Assembly (NCBI RefSeq): GCF_007744515.1
Contig: NZ_CP036268.1
Coordinates: 4,645,113-4,709,112, forward strand
Reading direction: 5' to 3'
Length of the DNA stretch: 64,000 nucleotides
From: Stratiformator vulcanicus
GTDB lineage: Bacteria; Planctomycetota; Planctomycetia; Planctomycetales; Planctomycetaceae
Below the pieces are notes generated by a model. The model had not been told where the DNA came from and ran no database searches. It was given only the letters and a program-made list of their open reading frames with translations. Positions 34,365-43,236 of the stretch are shown here, piece after piece. Position numbers and translations under genes: made by a program. Within the stretch, counting starts at the first letter, position 1. Every line of letters starts with the position of its first letter.

Positions 34365-34907
34365 ATGTCTGAATCGCGAGAAATCCTCCTCGGCGTCACC
34401 GGCGGGATCGCGGCGTACAAGTCGGCCGACCTGGCAAGCAAGCTGGTTCAGGACGGCCACGGCGTCACCGTCGTGATGACCAAGGCGGCGCACGCCTTCA
34501 TCGGCAAGACGACCTTTGAAGCGCTGACCGACCGACCGGTCTACACCTCGCTATTCGACTGGAAGGAGCACCCGCGGGGAGAGCACATCGGCCTCGCCCG
34601 CCGCGCCGACATTTTCGTAATCGCCCCCTGCTCCGCCGATGTGCTGTCGAAACTCGCCCATGGCGCTGCGGATGACTTGCTCTCGACGCTCACGCTCAGC
34701 GCGACCTGCCCGATGCTGCTCGCCCCGGCGATGAACGTCGAAATGTGGTCGAAAGCCGCGGTGCAGCGCAACGTGGAGCAACTCCGAGACGACGGCTTCC
34801 ACTTCGCCGAACCGGGCAGTGGCTGGCTCAGCTGCCGCGAAGTCGGCGCCGGTCGCATGGCGGAGCCGGAAGAAATCCGCTCGCGGATTGCTGAGGCGTT
34901 GGCTTAG
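34365..34907 (+). CDS. coaC: Phosphopantothenoylcysteine decarboxylase
   Basis: CoaC is the FMN enzyme that decarboxylates 4'-phosphopantothenoylcysteine in coenzyme A synthesis. The start [20 protein letters not shown] is diagnostic. The active-site His is in [20 protein letters not shown], and the substrate clamp is [17 protein letters not shown]. The protein has 180 residues and lacks the CoaB half, which in many bacteria is fused. CoaB is encoded separately at 35641, with a Uma2-family gene between them. Confidence 0.93.
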   Translation: MSESREILLGVTGGIAAYKSADLASKLVQDGHGVTVVMTKAAHAFIGKTTFEALTDRPVYTSLFDWKEHPRGEHIGLARRADIFVIAPCSADVLSKLAHGAADDLLSTLTLSATCPMLLAPAMNVEMWSKAAVQRNVEQLRDDGFHFAEPGSGWLSCREVGAGRMAEPEEIRSRIAEALA

Positions 34908-34919
34908 AATGGGGTTGCC

Positions 34920-35648
34920 ATGGCAACTGACACCGCCGCTCACAACTTCAATCCCCCCGCCCACGACCCCGTCGAGTCGCTGCCGCTGGAATTGCACAGC
35001 GGCGACCGGATGAACCGCGAAGAGTTTCACTACATCTACTCGCGGATGCCGGAGAACTTCCGGGCGGAACTTATTGACGGAGTCGTCTACGTGGCCTCAC
35101 CTGCGAAATACAATCATGGGAGACCCATTACGTTCCTGAGTGCGTTGCTGCTTGAATACGAGGCAACAACGCCGGGCTGTGAGGTCAACGAGAACGTGAC
35201 GGTCCTGCTGGACGACGGAACCGAAGTCCAACCTGATATCCTACTTCGAATCTGCGAGGGATTTGGCGGTCAGTCCAGACTGACGGAGGATGATTACATC
35301 GACGGCGGTCCTGAGTTTGTGATCGAAGTCGCAAATACGACCCGGTCGATCGACCTCAATAATAAGAAAGCGAAGTACCGCGAGAACGGAGTGCGCGAGT
35401 ATGTCGTCTACGAGCCAACACGGAATGTTTTCCACTGGTTCGACCTTTCAGCCGATAAGCAGCTCACTCTCCCCAAAGATAACATTGCCCGTTCGATCGC
35501 CTTCCCCGGCTTATGGATCGACGTGGAGGCCGTCGCGACGAAATCACTCGGCAAGGCCAAGGCGACGTTGGAGGCGGGTTTGAAGACCACCGAGTACGCG
35601 ACCTTTAAAGAGCAGCTTGCCGCTGCAAAAAAGCCCGGCGATGCCTGA
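34920..35648 (+). CDS. Uma2-family (DUF820) putative nuclease
   Basis: The Uma2 family carries a PD-(D/E)XK nuclease-like core. Here the pattern is AELIDGVVYVASPAKYNHG near residue 45, the Asp in DGTEVQPDILLR near 105, and the Glu of PEFVIEVANTT near 130. The Lys and GVREYVVYEP segment follow. The total is 242 residues. It lies 12 bases after coaC and overlaps coaB by eight bases (the ATGCCTGA stop/start), so it is transcribed and translated within the coenzyme A unit. The family is abundant in cyanobacteria and planctomycetes; no function is known. Confidence 0.85.
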   Translation: MATDTAAHNFNPPAHDPVESLPLELHSGDRMNREEFHYIYSRMPENFRAELIDGVVYVASPAKYNHGRPITFLSALLLEYEATTPGCEVNENVTVLLDDGTEVQPDILLRICEGFGGQSRLTEDDYIDGGPEFVIEVANTTRSIDLNNKKAKYRENGVREYVVYEPTRNVFHWFDLSADKQLTLPKDNIARSIAFPGLWIDVEAVATKSLGKAKATLEAGLKTTEYATFKEQLAAAKKPGDA

Positions 35649-36273
35649 CCTCCCGCGACTGCTCATCACCGCGGGGCCGACGCGCGAGTACCTCGATGAC
35701 GTCCGCTATCTCTCGAATGCCAGTAGCGGCAAGATGGGTTACGCCATTGCCGAAGCCGCTGCAAAGGCCGGCTATGCGGTCACGCTCGTCAGCGGGCCGG
35801 TCGACCTGACCTGCCCAACGGGAGTCGATCGCGTTGACGTCGAAACGACCGCCGAGATGCGCAAAGCCTGCATGGGGGCTCTCACGTCGTGTGAAGGTGT
35901 CATCGCCGCGGCGGCGGTTTGCGACTATCGTCCCGCTACTCGCATCATCGGCAAGCTCGCCAAGACGGGCGGACCGATGACCGTCGAGATGATCGAGACC
36001 GACGATGTCCTCGCTGAGATCGGTCGCTGCAAAGAAGCTCGCTGGGTCGTCGGCTTTGCCCTCGAAGCCGAAAACGCCCGCGAACGAGCGTTACAAAAGC
36101 TCCGCGCCAAGAATTGCGATTGGATCGTGGTGAACGACCCAACGGCGATCGGGTCCGATTCGAATTCCGTCGAGCTGATGGACCCCGCCGGCGCAATTGC
36201 GGCTGAGTGGACCGGTCCGAAGTCTGCGATCGCGGCGTCCTTAATAGACTGGCTGCACAGTCGCTACGACTAA
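35641..36273 (+). CDS. coaB: Phosphopantothenate-cysteine ligase
   Basis: CoaB joins cysteine to 4'-phosphopantothenate using CTP or ATP. The opening LLITAGPTREYLDDVRYLSN and SSGKMGYAIAEAAAKAGYAV are family motifs. AAAVCDYRP, the KTGGPMTVEMIETDDVLAEI part and VVNDPTAIGSDSNSVEL follow. The length is 210 residues, the stand-alone form. The start ATG 35641 overlaps the preceding stop codon region, which implies coupling. The gene is followed by an intergenic region and ftsK. Confidence 0.93.
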   Translation: MPDLPRLLITAGPTREYLDDVRYLSNASSGKMGYAIAEAAAKAGYAVTLVSGPVDLTCPTGVDRVDVETTAEMRKACMGALTSCEGVIAAAAVCDYRPATRIIGKLAKTGGPMTVEMIETDDVLAEIGRCKEARWVVGFALEAENARERALQKLRAKNCDWIVVNDPTAIGSDSNSVELMDPAGAIAAEWTGPKSAIAASLIDWLHSRYD

Positions 36274-36451
36274 CCGCATCCGAGCAACCGTCACGACCGT
36301 TCGCTCGGCGCCCGAAAAATTCGCAAGACCCGAGCACTTTGTTGACCGAAGTCAACACCCGGTGTTGCGAAAAGGCGACACGTCACTGCCCCGGTGCTAA
36401 TCTTCACGGGACGGATTGCGCAACGACGAATTTTGGATTGCGTCGGAGTCT

Positions 36452-38746
36452 ATGATCGATTTCAGGAGGATGATGCTTGATCTGGTCGCGCTGGGGCTGC
36501 TCGCAGCCTCGGCGTTTGTCGCGCTGAGCCTATTGACCTTCGATCCTGCCGACCCCCCTTCGACCGCCGTCTTCCCCGCCCCCGAGTCGGTCGTCAACGC
36601 CTGCGGACCGGTTGGTGCTCGCGTCGCCCATTACATGCTTTCCGCGTTCGGATTCGGGACCTATCTGATCCTGATCAACCTGATCGTGATTGACCTGCAA
36701 CTGTTTTCGCGGGGAAACGTGAAGGACCGCTGGATGCGGCTCGCCGGCAGCACATTGATGCTCGTCGCCATCTGCACGGCCTTTGATATCACCGCCCCGG
36801 CAGTCGGCACAACGACTCTCGTCGGTAGCGGCGGGCTTCTCGGAGCCGTCACCGCGGCCACGCTCGAATCGCTTTTCTCTGGCCTCGGCGCGACCGTGCT
36901 GCTGATGGCCATTCTGACCGCCGGTCTGATCATCACCGAAGACGCCCTGCTTGCCGCTCGGTTTGTTGGCCTCCTCCTGAAACCTTTCGCGTTCATCGGT
37001 CATTTCTTCGGAAATATAAGATTGCCGAGGCTTAACTTCTCTCGCTTTGTGCCGTCAATGTGGCGGAAACGATCCCAGGAATCGATCTCCACTGAAGAAG
37101 AAATTGAGCTCGAAGACGAGACGGAAGACGCACCCGAAGCAGATGCCGCTGCCGACCGTGAGATTCGGATTAATCCCCCCGCAACGCTGACCCGCAGTCT
37201 CGCAGCCCCACGACCGCCGGTGGTCGACAGCCCGCAAGAGATCGTTGAAATTGATCTGCCCGATCTTGACCTGCTCGAAGACGCCGAAGAGTTTCCTTAC
37301 GAGGAACTCGCGGCGAATGCCCGCATCGCCGCGGAGACGTTGGAGCAGACCTTCCAAGAGTTCGGCCTCAACGTCACCGTTTCGGAAATCGATACGGGCC
37401 CGGTCGTCACGCAGTACGAATTGAAACTTGAAAAGGGCCTTCGCGTTAATAAGGTCACGGCGTTAGCCGATGACCTCGCGATCGCACTCCGCGTCCCCGC
37501 GGTGCGGATCGTCTCGCCGATCCCCGGCAAGAATACCGTCGGCGTTGAGGTTCCGAATGAAACCCGCGTCATGGTACGGATGCGGGAACTGATCGAGACG
37601 GCCCCTGAAAAGTCTCAAAAGTTCAGCGTCCCGCTGTTCTTAGGCAAAGACGTAAGCGGCCACCCGCTCGTGGTCGATATGACAAAGATGCCGCATCTCT
37701 TAATCGCGGGCCGAACTGGTACCGGTAAATCGGTCTGTATTAACACCTTAATTCTGTCCATTCTTTACACGCGTCGCCCCGATGAAGTGAAGCTGTTGAT
37801 GGTCGACCCAAAAATGGTCGAGCTCAGCCCTTACAAACGGCTGCCCCACCTGATGCACCCGGTCATCACCGATATGAAAAAAGCCGAGGCGATGCTCGCT
37901 TGGGCCGTCGACAAGATGGAAGAACGCTACGACATTCTCGCCCGATGCGGCGTCCGCCATTTGGACGATTACAATAAGCTTTCGCGCGAACAACGCCTCG
38001 ACCGCATGGGGCTGTCGGAACTGGAGATCGAACCCGGTTCGCTGCCGGAGAAGATGCCTTACATCGTGATCATTGCCGACGAAATGGCCGACATGATGAT
38101 GACCAGCGGTAAGGACGTGGAAGGACACATTATTCGCCTCGCCCAAAAGTCACGGGCCGTCGGCATCCACCTGGTCCTCGCCACGCAGAAGCCGACCGTC
38201 GACGTAATTACCGGTCTTATTAAATCGAACCTGCCGGCACGCATCTCGTTCCAGGTGGCCAGCCGAACCGACAGCCGGGTCGTCCTCGATGAAATGGGAG
38301 CCGAGCGGCTCCTCGGCGCCGGTGACATGCTCTACCTCGAACCGGGCACCAGTAACCTGATCCGCTCGCAGGGCACTTATATCAGTGGTCAGGAAGTCGA
38401 TAACGTGATCGACTTCTTCGGCGACGTCGAACCGCAATATAGCGATGAATTAAAGAACGTCACCGCCTCTGGCGGCAGTGGCAAGACGGCCGACGCGGAC
38501 GAAATCCGCAAGAAGGATGACATGTACGAGCAGGCGATCGACGTGGTCGTCAGCGAAGGCCGCGGCAGCACCAGCTTATTGCAACGGGCCCTCGGCATCG
38601 GCTACGGCCGAGCGGCGCGATTAATCGACTACATGGCCGAAGACGGCATCGTCGGCGAATACAACGGCTCCCAAGCCCGCGAAGTACTTTACACCGCGGA
38701 GCAATGGGAGGCCGTAAAAAGCGGCGGGGAGTTGGTTGAGGTGTAG
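36452..38746 (+). CDS. ftsK: DNA translocase FtsK/SpoIIIE
   Basis: FtsK pumps DNA through the division septum and helps resolve chromosome dimers. The N-terminal membrane domain has about four hydrophobic segments (residues 8-180), followed by an acidic linker. The motor domain carries the Walker A motif AGRTGTGKSVCI near residue 420, Walker B VIIADEMADMMM near 545, and IHLVLATQKPTVDVITG. The C-terminal gamma winged-helix domain is TSLLQRALGIGYGRAARLID. The length is 764 residues. GGAGTCT lies upstream of ATG 36452; AGGAGG with ATG 36473 is another possible start. The division partners are elsewhere. Confidence 0.95.
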   Translation: MIDFRRMMLDLVALGLLAASAFVALSLLTFDPADPPSTAVFPAPESVVNACGPVGARVAHYMLSAFGFGTYLILINLIVIDLQLFSRGNVKDRWMRLAGSTLMLVAICTAFDITAPAVGTTTLVGSGGLLGAVTAATLESLFSGLGATVLLMAILTAGLIITEDALLAARFVGLLLKPFAFIGHFFGNIRLPRLNFSRFVPSMWRKRSQESISTEEEIELEDETEDAPEADAAADREIRINPPATLTRSLAAPRPPVVDSPQEIVEIDLPDLDLLEDAEEFPYEELAANARIAAETLEQTFQEFGLNVTVSEIDTGPVVTQYELKLEKGLRVNKVTALADDLAIALRVPAVRIVSPIPGKNTVGVEVPNETRVMVRMRELIETAPEKSQKFSVPLFLGKDVSGHPLVVDMTKMPHLLIAGRTGTGKSVCINTLILSILYTRRPDEVKLLMVDPKMVELSPYKRLPHLMHPVITDMKKAEAMLAWAVDKMEERYDILARCGVRHLDDYNKLSREQRLDRMGLSELEIEPGSLPEKMPYIVIIADEMADMMMTSGKDVEGHIIRLAQKSRAVGIHLVLATQKPTVDVITGLIKSNLPARISFQVASRTDSRVVLDEMGAERLLGAGDMLYLEPGTSNLIRSQGTYISGQEVDNVIDFFGDVEPQYSDELKNVTASGGSGKTADADEIRKKDDMYEQAIDVVVSEGRGSTSLLQRALGIGYGRAARLIDYMAEDGIVGEYNGSQAREVLYTAEQWEAVKSGGELVEV

Positions 38747-38916
38747 GCTGTAGCGCGAGGGCACACCATTTCCCAATCGACACGGCCGCGATTGCGTTTG
38801 GCCCGGTTCTCGCGCAGACTTCAACGGTCACCGATAGCTTCAACCAGACTGAGGCGATTCGATCCTCCGATCGTCTCCTCGTAGTAATTCCAGCATTCCT
38901 CAGCTATCAAAAAATC

Positions 38917-40275
38917 ATGCGCAGAAAACGGATTCGGCTGATTGCAGCCGCCTATTTACTATTCGCAGCAGCCGCCATCTGGGGATTTTCAGTCGGTCGA
39001 TATGAGGCCTTCCCATGGGCATATCTTAGTCCCATCGAAAAGTTTGTTCTGTTTGTTCCGGAAGTGGAAGAGAAGCCGACTCTAGTCCAGAAGCTCACGA
39101 AGCACCGAATGGAGACACCTTCATTGTTTGCGGCGGACGGATTCGTCATGCGAGATGACGAGTTCGTCGATCCAGGCTATTTACTAATGTCTCGCTACAG
39201 CAGTGCTCACAGCCAGACGATTGTAGAGCTTGTCCGCTTGAGAGACTTCAGAATATTACATTCGTGGATTCCCCCTGTTGACGAACTTCTAGAGACCATG
39301 TTCCCGGAGCAGGAACCCATGATCTCTTACAATCGTTCACGAGACGGGTTTGCCGCCCGTCATCCGTTACTGTTGCCTGATGGCAGAATCGTAGTTCATC
39401 CTGGTTTAGGAGCCCTATTTTGCCTCGATAGGCAGAGCCGTGTTGTTTGGAGGCTTGGTAGCAAATATGCATGCCATCATTCGATCGATATTGATGCAGT
39501 CGGAAATGTTATTGCCGCTGGAAACATTGCTTTTCCGGGCGAACGAACTTGGCCGGAAGGACTCGACGTGTCCAGCAATAGAACCTTTCCTCGTGACGGC
39601 TACTTTGTCGTCTCGCCCGAACATGGTGAAGTATTGCGCAGTGAATCGGTCGCCGACATTTTGGTTCACAATAATTTTCATGGATTGTTATTCGGAATCT
39701 CACAAAGGGGCGATACTCAAGACTCTCTCCATCTGAATGATGTGCAACCGCTTCGATACGAAGTTGGCGAGTACCGATACGGAGATCTGGCGTTTAGTCT
39801 CCGGGACATTTCGACTGTTTTCGTTTACCGTCCCTCTACTCGAAAAGTTCTATGGCTCAGAACCGGACCATGGGTTTCGCAACATGATGTGGATATGCTG
39901 CCTGACGGCGACTTTACGGTTTTCAGCAATAACAGTTATCGCAAGGAAAAAGAGAAGTATCGGGAGATTAGTAATGTCATTCGGTTTAATGTCAAGAGTG
40001 ACGAATTCGATGCACCTTACGACGAGATCTTGCGCGAGGTAGGCTCCTTTACGATGTCACAAGGTTGTTGCCGCGTGCTTCCCGGAGGCGACGTCGTGTT
40101 CGAGCAACAAAACGAAGGGCGAGTCTTTCGCGTTTCTCGCCGTGAAGTCCGTTGGGAGTTCGTCAATAAGACGCGTGACGGATACGCGGGGTGGGTCAAC
40201 TGGTGCCGGTATTATCTTGCATCAGAGATCGATCTGTCATGGCTCGAGCGAGTTTCTCATGATGATTCAATTTGA
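38917..40275 (+). CDS. Arylsulfotransferase-like (ASST) beta-propeller protein
   Basis: This protein has an N-terminal membrane anchor (AAYLLFAAAAIWGFSVG) and an exported remainder. The repeating propeller-like blades carry HHSIDIDAVGNVIAAGN, SLHLNDVQPLRYE, LAFSLRDISTVFVYRP and VSQHDVDMLPDGDFTVFSNN. These short tracts resemble arylsulfotransferase (ASST) proteins, in which periplasmic propellers move sulfate from phenyl sulfates; the His residues of those tracts are kept. The assignment is by pattern and not certain. The length is 452 residues. Its DNA is less GC-rich than its neighbours, with many TTA, AAT and ATT codons. It overlaps the following small gene by 17 bases. Confidence 0.65.
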   Translation: MRRKRIRLIAAAYLLFAAAAIWGFSVGRYEAFPWAYLSPIEKFVLFVPEVEEKPTLVQKLTKHRMETPSLFAADGFVMRDDEFVDPGYLLMSRYSSAHSQTIVELVRLRDFRILHSWIPPVDELLETMFPEQEPMISYNRSRDGFAARHPLLLPDGRIVVHPGLGALFCLDRQSRVVWRLGSKYACHHSIDIDAVGNVIAAGNIAFPGERTWPEGLDVSSNRTFPRDGYFVVSPEHGEVLRSESVADILVHNNFHGLLFGISQRGDTQDSLHLNDVQPLRYEVGEYRYGDLAFSLRDISTVFVYRPSTRKVLWLRTGPWVSQHDVDMLPDGDFTVFSNNSYRKEKEKYREISNVIRFNVKSDEFDAPYDEILREVGSFTMSQGCCRVLPGGDVVFEQQNEGRVFRVSRREVRWEFVNKTRDGYAGWVNWCRYYLASEIDLSWLERVSHDDSI

Positions 40276-40489
40276 TTTAGTGGGTTTATTGTTCGCATAC
40301 ATTGGACCCGGCCTCGGGGCCGGTGCCGTCGCGATCGTTTGTGGGTTCATCGGCTCGATTTTTCTTGCGGTCTTCGCCCTGGTCTGGTTTCCGCTGAAGC
40401 GGCTGTTCAAAGCGATGAGACGCAGCGTCGGGGATCGGGCGATTGAGAACGATGCCGGCGCGGCACAGCCTATTGACCCCGATACGTAG
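40259..40489 (+). CDS. Small membrane protein with Gly-rich helix
   Basis: The 76-residue protein has one or two hydrophobic helices (FDLVGLLFAYIGPGLGAGAV then AIVCGFIGSIFLAVFALVWF) followed by a basic segment LKRLFKAMRR and an acidic tail. The IGPGLGAG motif resembles small TM proteins found beside surface polysaccharide genes. I do not recognise a named family. ATG 40259 overlaps the end of the sulfotransferase-like propeller gene, so the two are coupled; a second ATG is at 40262. Confidence 0.6.
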   Translation: MMIQFDLVGLLFAYIGPGLGAGAVAIVCGFIGSIFLAVFALVWFPLKRLFKAMRRSVGDRAIENDAGAAQPIDPDT

Positions 40490-40508
40490 TGAAGCTGTGA
40501 AACCTGCG

Positions 40509-40880
40509 ATGCAAGAGTTGTGTCTGTTTTTCGTCTCAGTGTTGATCGCGGAATTATTATGCCGGATCCCGATGGGGCGTCGGGTCGCGCGTATTGGTTC
40601 GGTGGCACGACGTTCTTCCCGCGTAATCGTCTCGAGTCGGGTGTCCGATCACTGGAAGGAACGGGCGATCTTACGTTACTCGGCTCAGTTATCTGTCGAC
40701 ACAACGGTCATCGCACTTTGGTTTGTCATGGTGGCGGGGGCGGTCATCGGTTTCGACCGGCTTTGCGCGTTCGGGTTGAGGTTCTCCCTTTTCGATTATG
40801 CACTGACATTCGGAGGGCTCATGTTGGCGACCGGGTCATCGACGCTCTGGTTGATCGCGAGACGATTTGTTGTTCGCTGA
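40509..40880 (+). CDS. Small polytopic membrane protein
   Basis: The 123-residue protein has an N-terminal helix (ELCLFFVSVLIAELLCRIP), a basic loop and two more helices (VIALWFVMVAGAVIGF; ALTFGGLMLATGSSTLWLIA). No domain is recognised. ATG 40509 is 19 bases after the previous stop. The end overlaps the next gene's TTG start by 14 bases. Its place between the two putative sulfotransferase genes suggests a membrane partner of the same system, which is inference. Confidence 0.6.
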   Translation: MQELCLFFVSVLIAELLCRIPMGRRVARIGSVARRSSRVIVSSRVSDHWKERAILRYSAQLSVDTTVIALWFVMVAGAVIGFDRLCAFGLRFSLFDYALTFGGLMLATGSSTLWLIARRFVVR

Positions 40881-41922
40881 AGACTACAATTTTTTCGAGC
40901 GACTATTGCACAGAATCGCTCTCGGGTCCGCGACAGTGTCGGCCGCATCTTTCGAAGTCCAGCGGCTGGTGGCGAACACCGACACTCCGAAAGTCGCTCG
41001 TGCAAAACATCTGTTCGTCGCAGGGCTGGCCAGAGCCGGAACGACGATCTTGATGCGGCGTTTGTATGAGACCGGAAGGTTTCGCTCGTTGACCTATCGA
41101 GATATGCCGTTCGTCTTAATGCCGGACCTGTGGGGTAGAATTAGAGGCCGCGCGCCCGCTTCCGCATCCGTCGAACGCGCCCACGGCGACGGTATCATGG
41201 TGAATAATGAATCGCCCGAAGCGTTGGAGGAAGTGTTTTGGCGGGTTCACTTCGGTTCAAAGTATATCCGCCCCGACCGACTCAAAAGTTGCGAGTTGTC
41301 GGCCGAGGCTGTTTCACAGTTTCGGGAGTACCTGGCGATTTTGCTGACGGGAACCGATAGCGGAAGGTACTTGTCCAAGAACAACAACAACATCTTGCGA
41401 CTCCGAGTGATCGCGGCGGCATTTCCGAACGCGGTGCAAATTGTCCCATTTCGCGAGCCCCGTTCTCATGCCGCGTCATTGCTGAGACAGCATAGGCGTT
41501 TCTTGAGGATTCACGCCGAGTCGCGCTTTTCAAGACAATACATGCGCTGGTTGGTGCATCACGAGTTCGGTGCCGATCACCGTCCGTTCGAATTCGATCC
41601 CGCGACGGTGATGGTCGGCGGAGATCGTCTGTCATTAGGATATTGGATGCGGCAATGGGTCCACGTGTACCGCGGACTGCTTGACACTGCCCCGCCTTCG
41701 GCGGTTTTCGTGTGCTATGAAGACCTCTGTCGCGAGGATAATCAACTGTGGATGAAGTTGACGGAGATTCTTGAGCTTCCGGTCGTCGAAGGGAGCGACG
41801 TGGGGGGCTTTGTCAGTCGGAACAAGCCGTGCGACGAATCGTTGCCCGAAGGGTTGGAAGCAAATGCGCGGGACTTGTACGAGGTGCTGCAGCGGCGGCA
41901 GGTTGAACGACTTTCTCAATGA
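40867..41922 (+). CDS. PAPS-dependent sulfotransferase-like protein
   Basis: The 5'-phosphosulfate-binding loop KHLFVAGLARAGTTILMRRL (residues 47-66) is of the sulfotransferase P-loop type. A 3'-phosphate-binding region is visible around VIAAAFPNAVQIVPFREPRS (about 176-195). The chain is 351 residues with no signal peptide, so it acts in the cytoplasm on a substrate later exported, or on the inner membrane surface. The start is TTG 40867, with TTG 40870 next. The tail overlaps the convergent gene's end by seven bases. It belongs with the two small membrane genes upstream. Confidence 0.8.
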   Translation: MLFAEDYNFFERLLHRIALGSATVSAASFEVQRLVANTDTPKVARAKHLFVAGLARAGTTILMRRLYETGRFRSLTYRDMPFVLMPDLWGRIRGRAPASASVERAHGDGIMVNNESPEALEEVFWRVHFGSKYIRPDRLKSCELSAEAVSQFREYLAILLTGTDSGRYLSKNNNNILRLRVIAAAFPNAVQIVPFREPRSHAASLLRQHRRFLRIHAESRFSRQYMRWLVHHEFGADHRPFEFDPATVMVGGDRLSLGYWMRQWVHVYRGLLDTAPPSAVFVCYEDLCREDNQLWMKLTEILELPVVEGSDVGGFVSRNKPCDESLPEGLEANARDLYEVLQRRQVERLSQ

Positions 41923-43010
41923 GTTTCGAAAGTCGTTGACGAGCCAGGTAAGGGGAGGCTCGGTTTTTTTGCCGAGCGACGACGCTTCCAAATGATGCCG
42001 TCGACCACATAGTGGTGGAAGTTGATCGATTGATAAATCACGACTGCCGCTACCGGAATGGCGGTAAAAAAATCGACCCTTAAAACGCCACCGATGACGG
42101 CATAGAAAGCGGTCGAAATGGCGAGGCACACCGCGAAGTAACTCACAATGTTGAGCCAGCGCGGCTGACTGAGCCATGACAGGAATCGATGTTGTGGGTC
42201 GATTCCGCTCTTGAACCGATTTTGATTAAACCACCACACAAACATGATGTATTGCGCATTGTGCCATACGTTCAAGACCAGCCAGCCCGTGTCGATGCTC
42301 GTGATCGCGTAGTAACCGATGTAAAACACGGCGAAATGCGAAAGCAGATACATCACAAGAATTGGTCGAGGGTTGCCTTGTCGCCAAGCACGTGCTTCGA
42401 GGATTGCCCACCATCCGAGAAACGTGACGGCGGCCAAGCCGATAATAGTGAGGACAGGCAGTGTGATGGGAATGCAGAAGAGCTGCATCCCGAGAAATCT
42501 TCCGGGGTTTTCATAGGAGCGCCAGGCGATTCCGAAGAGCGGAACCAAATAAAGAGCGGCGCTGGTCACCCGGGATTCGAGCAATCCCATTGAACCCGAC
42601 TTACGTTCGAACGCGCGAAAAATCCCGTAACTCTGTCGTGTATAATGAAACCACTGCCAGTAGAAGTAGAGGCTCGCGATTGACCAGAGCCCGAAGAAGT
42701 AGATCATACCCCCGGAACCGGCGAGGATTACCCACGGAAGCACGAACACGAGAAACCAGTTTTCACGTGCGCTCTTGGCGTCGAAGGCGAGTCGCGTAAA
42801 AGTCGATATGACGTGATGAAACCCGAGAAGCCATATGTCCAGAAAAAGGACTTGGCTGAACAAGTGGGGGTTCAGTACGACAATGTAACCACTGGTAACG
42901 GCCAGTGCCGCCACGCCGAGAATGAGCGTCAGGTCGAAAAACGGTCCGGCAAGCCACGTCCCGCCAAGAACGCGTTTGCCCGATGTCGAAAGTGGTGCTG
43001 AGGTTGCCAT
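41916..43010 (-). CDS. Histidine-rich polytopic membrane protein, function unknown
   Basis: About nine to ten membrane helices are visible in 364 residues. Histidines sit in or near four helices: LLGFHHVISTF, YWQWFHYTRQSYGIF, VWHNAQYIMFVWW and SINFHHYVVDGIIWK. This arrangement is like that of membrane metal-dependent oxygenases or desaturases, but the motif spacing does not match a family I can name. The gene runs on the minus strand and meets the sulfotransferase gene tail to tail. ATG 43010 has no obvious Shine-Dalgarno site. Its role is unknown. Confidence 0.75.
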   Translation of the reverse strand: MATSAPLSTSGKRVLGGTWLAGPFFDLTLILGVAALAVTSGYIVVLNPHLFSQVLFLDIWLLGFHHVISTFTRLAFDAKSARENWFLVFVLPWVILAGSGGMIYFFGLWSIASLYFYWQWFHYTRQSYGIFRAFERKSGSMGLLESRVTSAALYLVPLFGIAWRSYENPGRFLGMQLFCIPITLPVLTIIGLAAVTFLGWWAILEARAWRQGNPRPILVMYLLSHFAVFYIGYYAITSIDTGWLVLNVWHNAQYIMFVWWFNQNRFKSGIDPQHRFLSWLSQPRWLNIVSYFAVCLAISTAFYAVIGGVLRVDFFTAIPVAAVVIYQSINFHHYVVDGIIWKRRRSAKKPSLPLPGSSTTFETH

Positions 43011-43236
43011 TTCTTCGAAGATAAAAGGCCGTCAGTCGATGCCGACGCGGTGCGAGACAGACTGCCGCGTTGACAGTAATACTCGGCATGATCTTCGTTC
43101 GCCTCGTAAAATGCGATTAAGCACAGTGTGAAATTATTGTGAATGCCTTGCAAGCTTGCGTATCGTTGCAGCCTGGCCGTCGATGCCGGTAATCTCCGTT
43201 TTGTCTTTCGACTGACTGTCAATTTGTGATTTTGCA

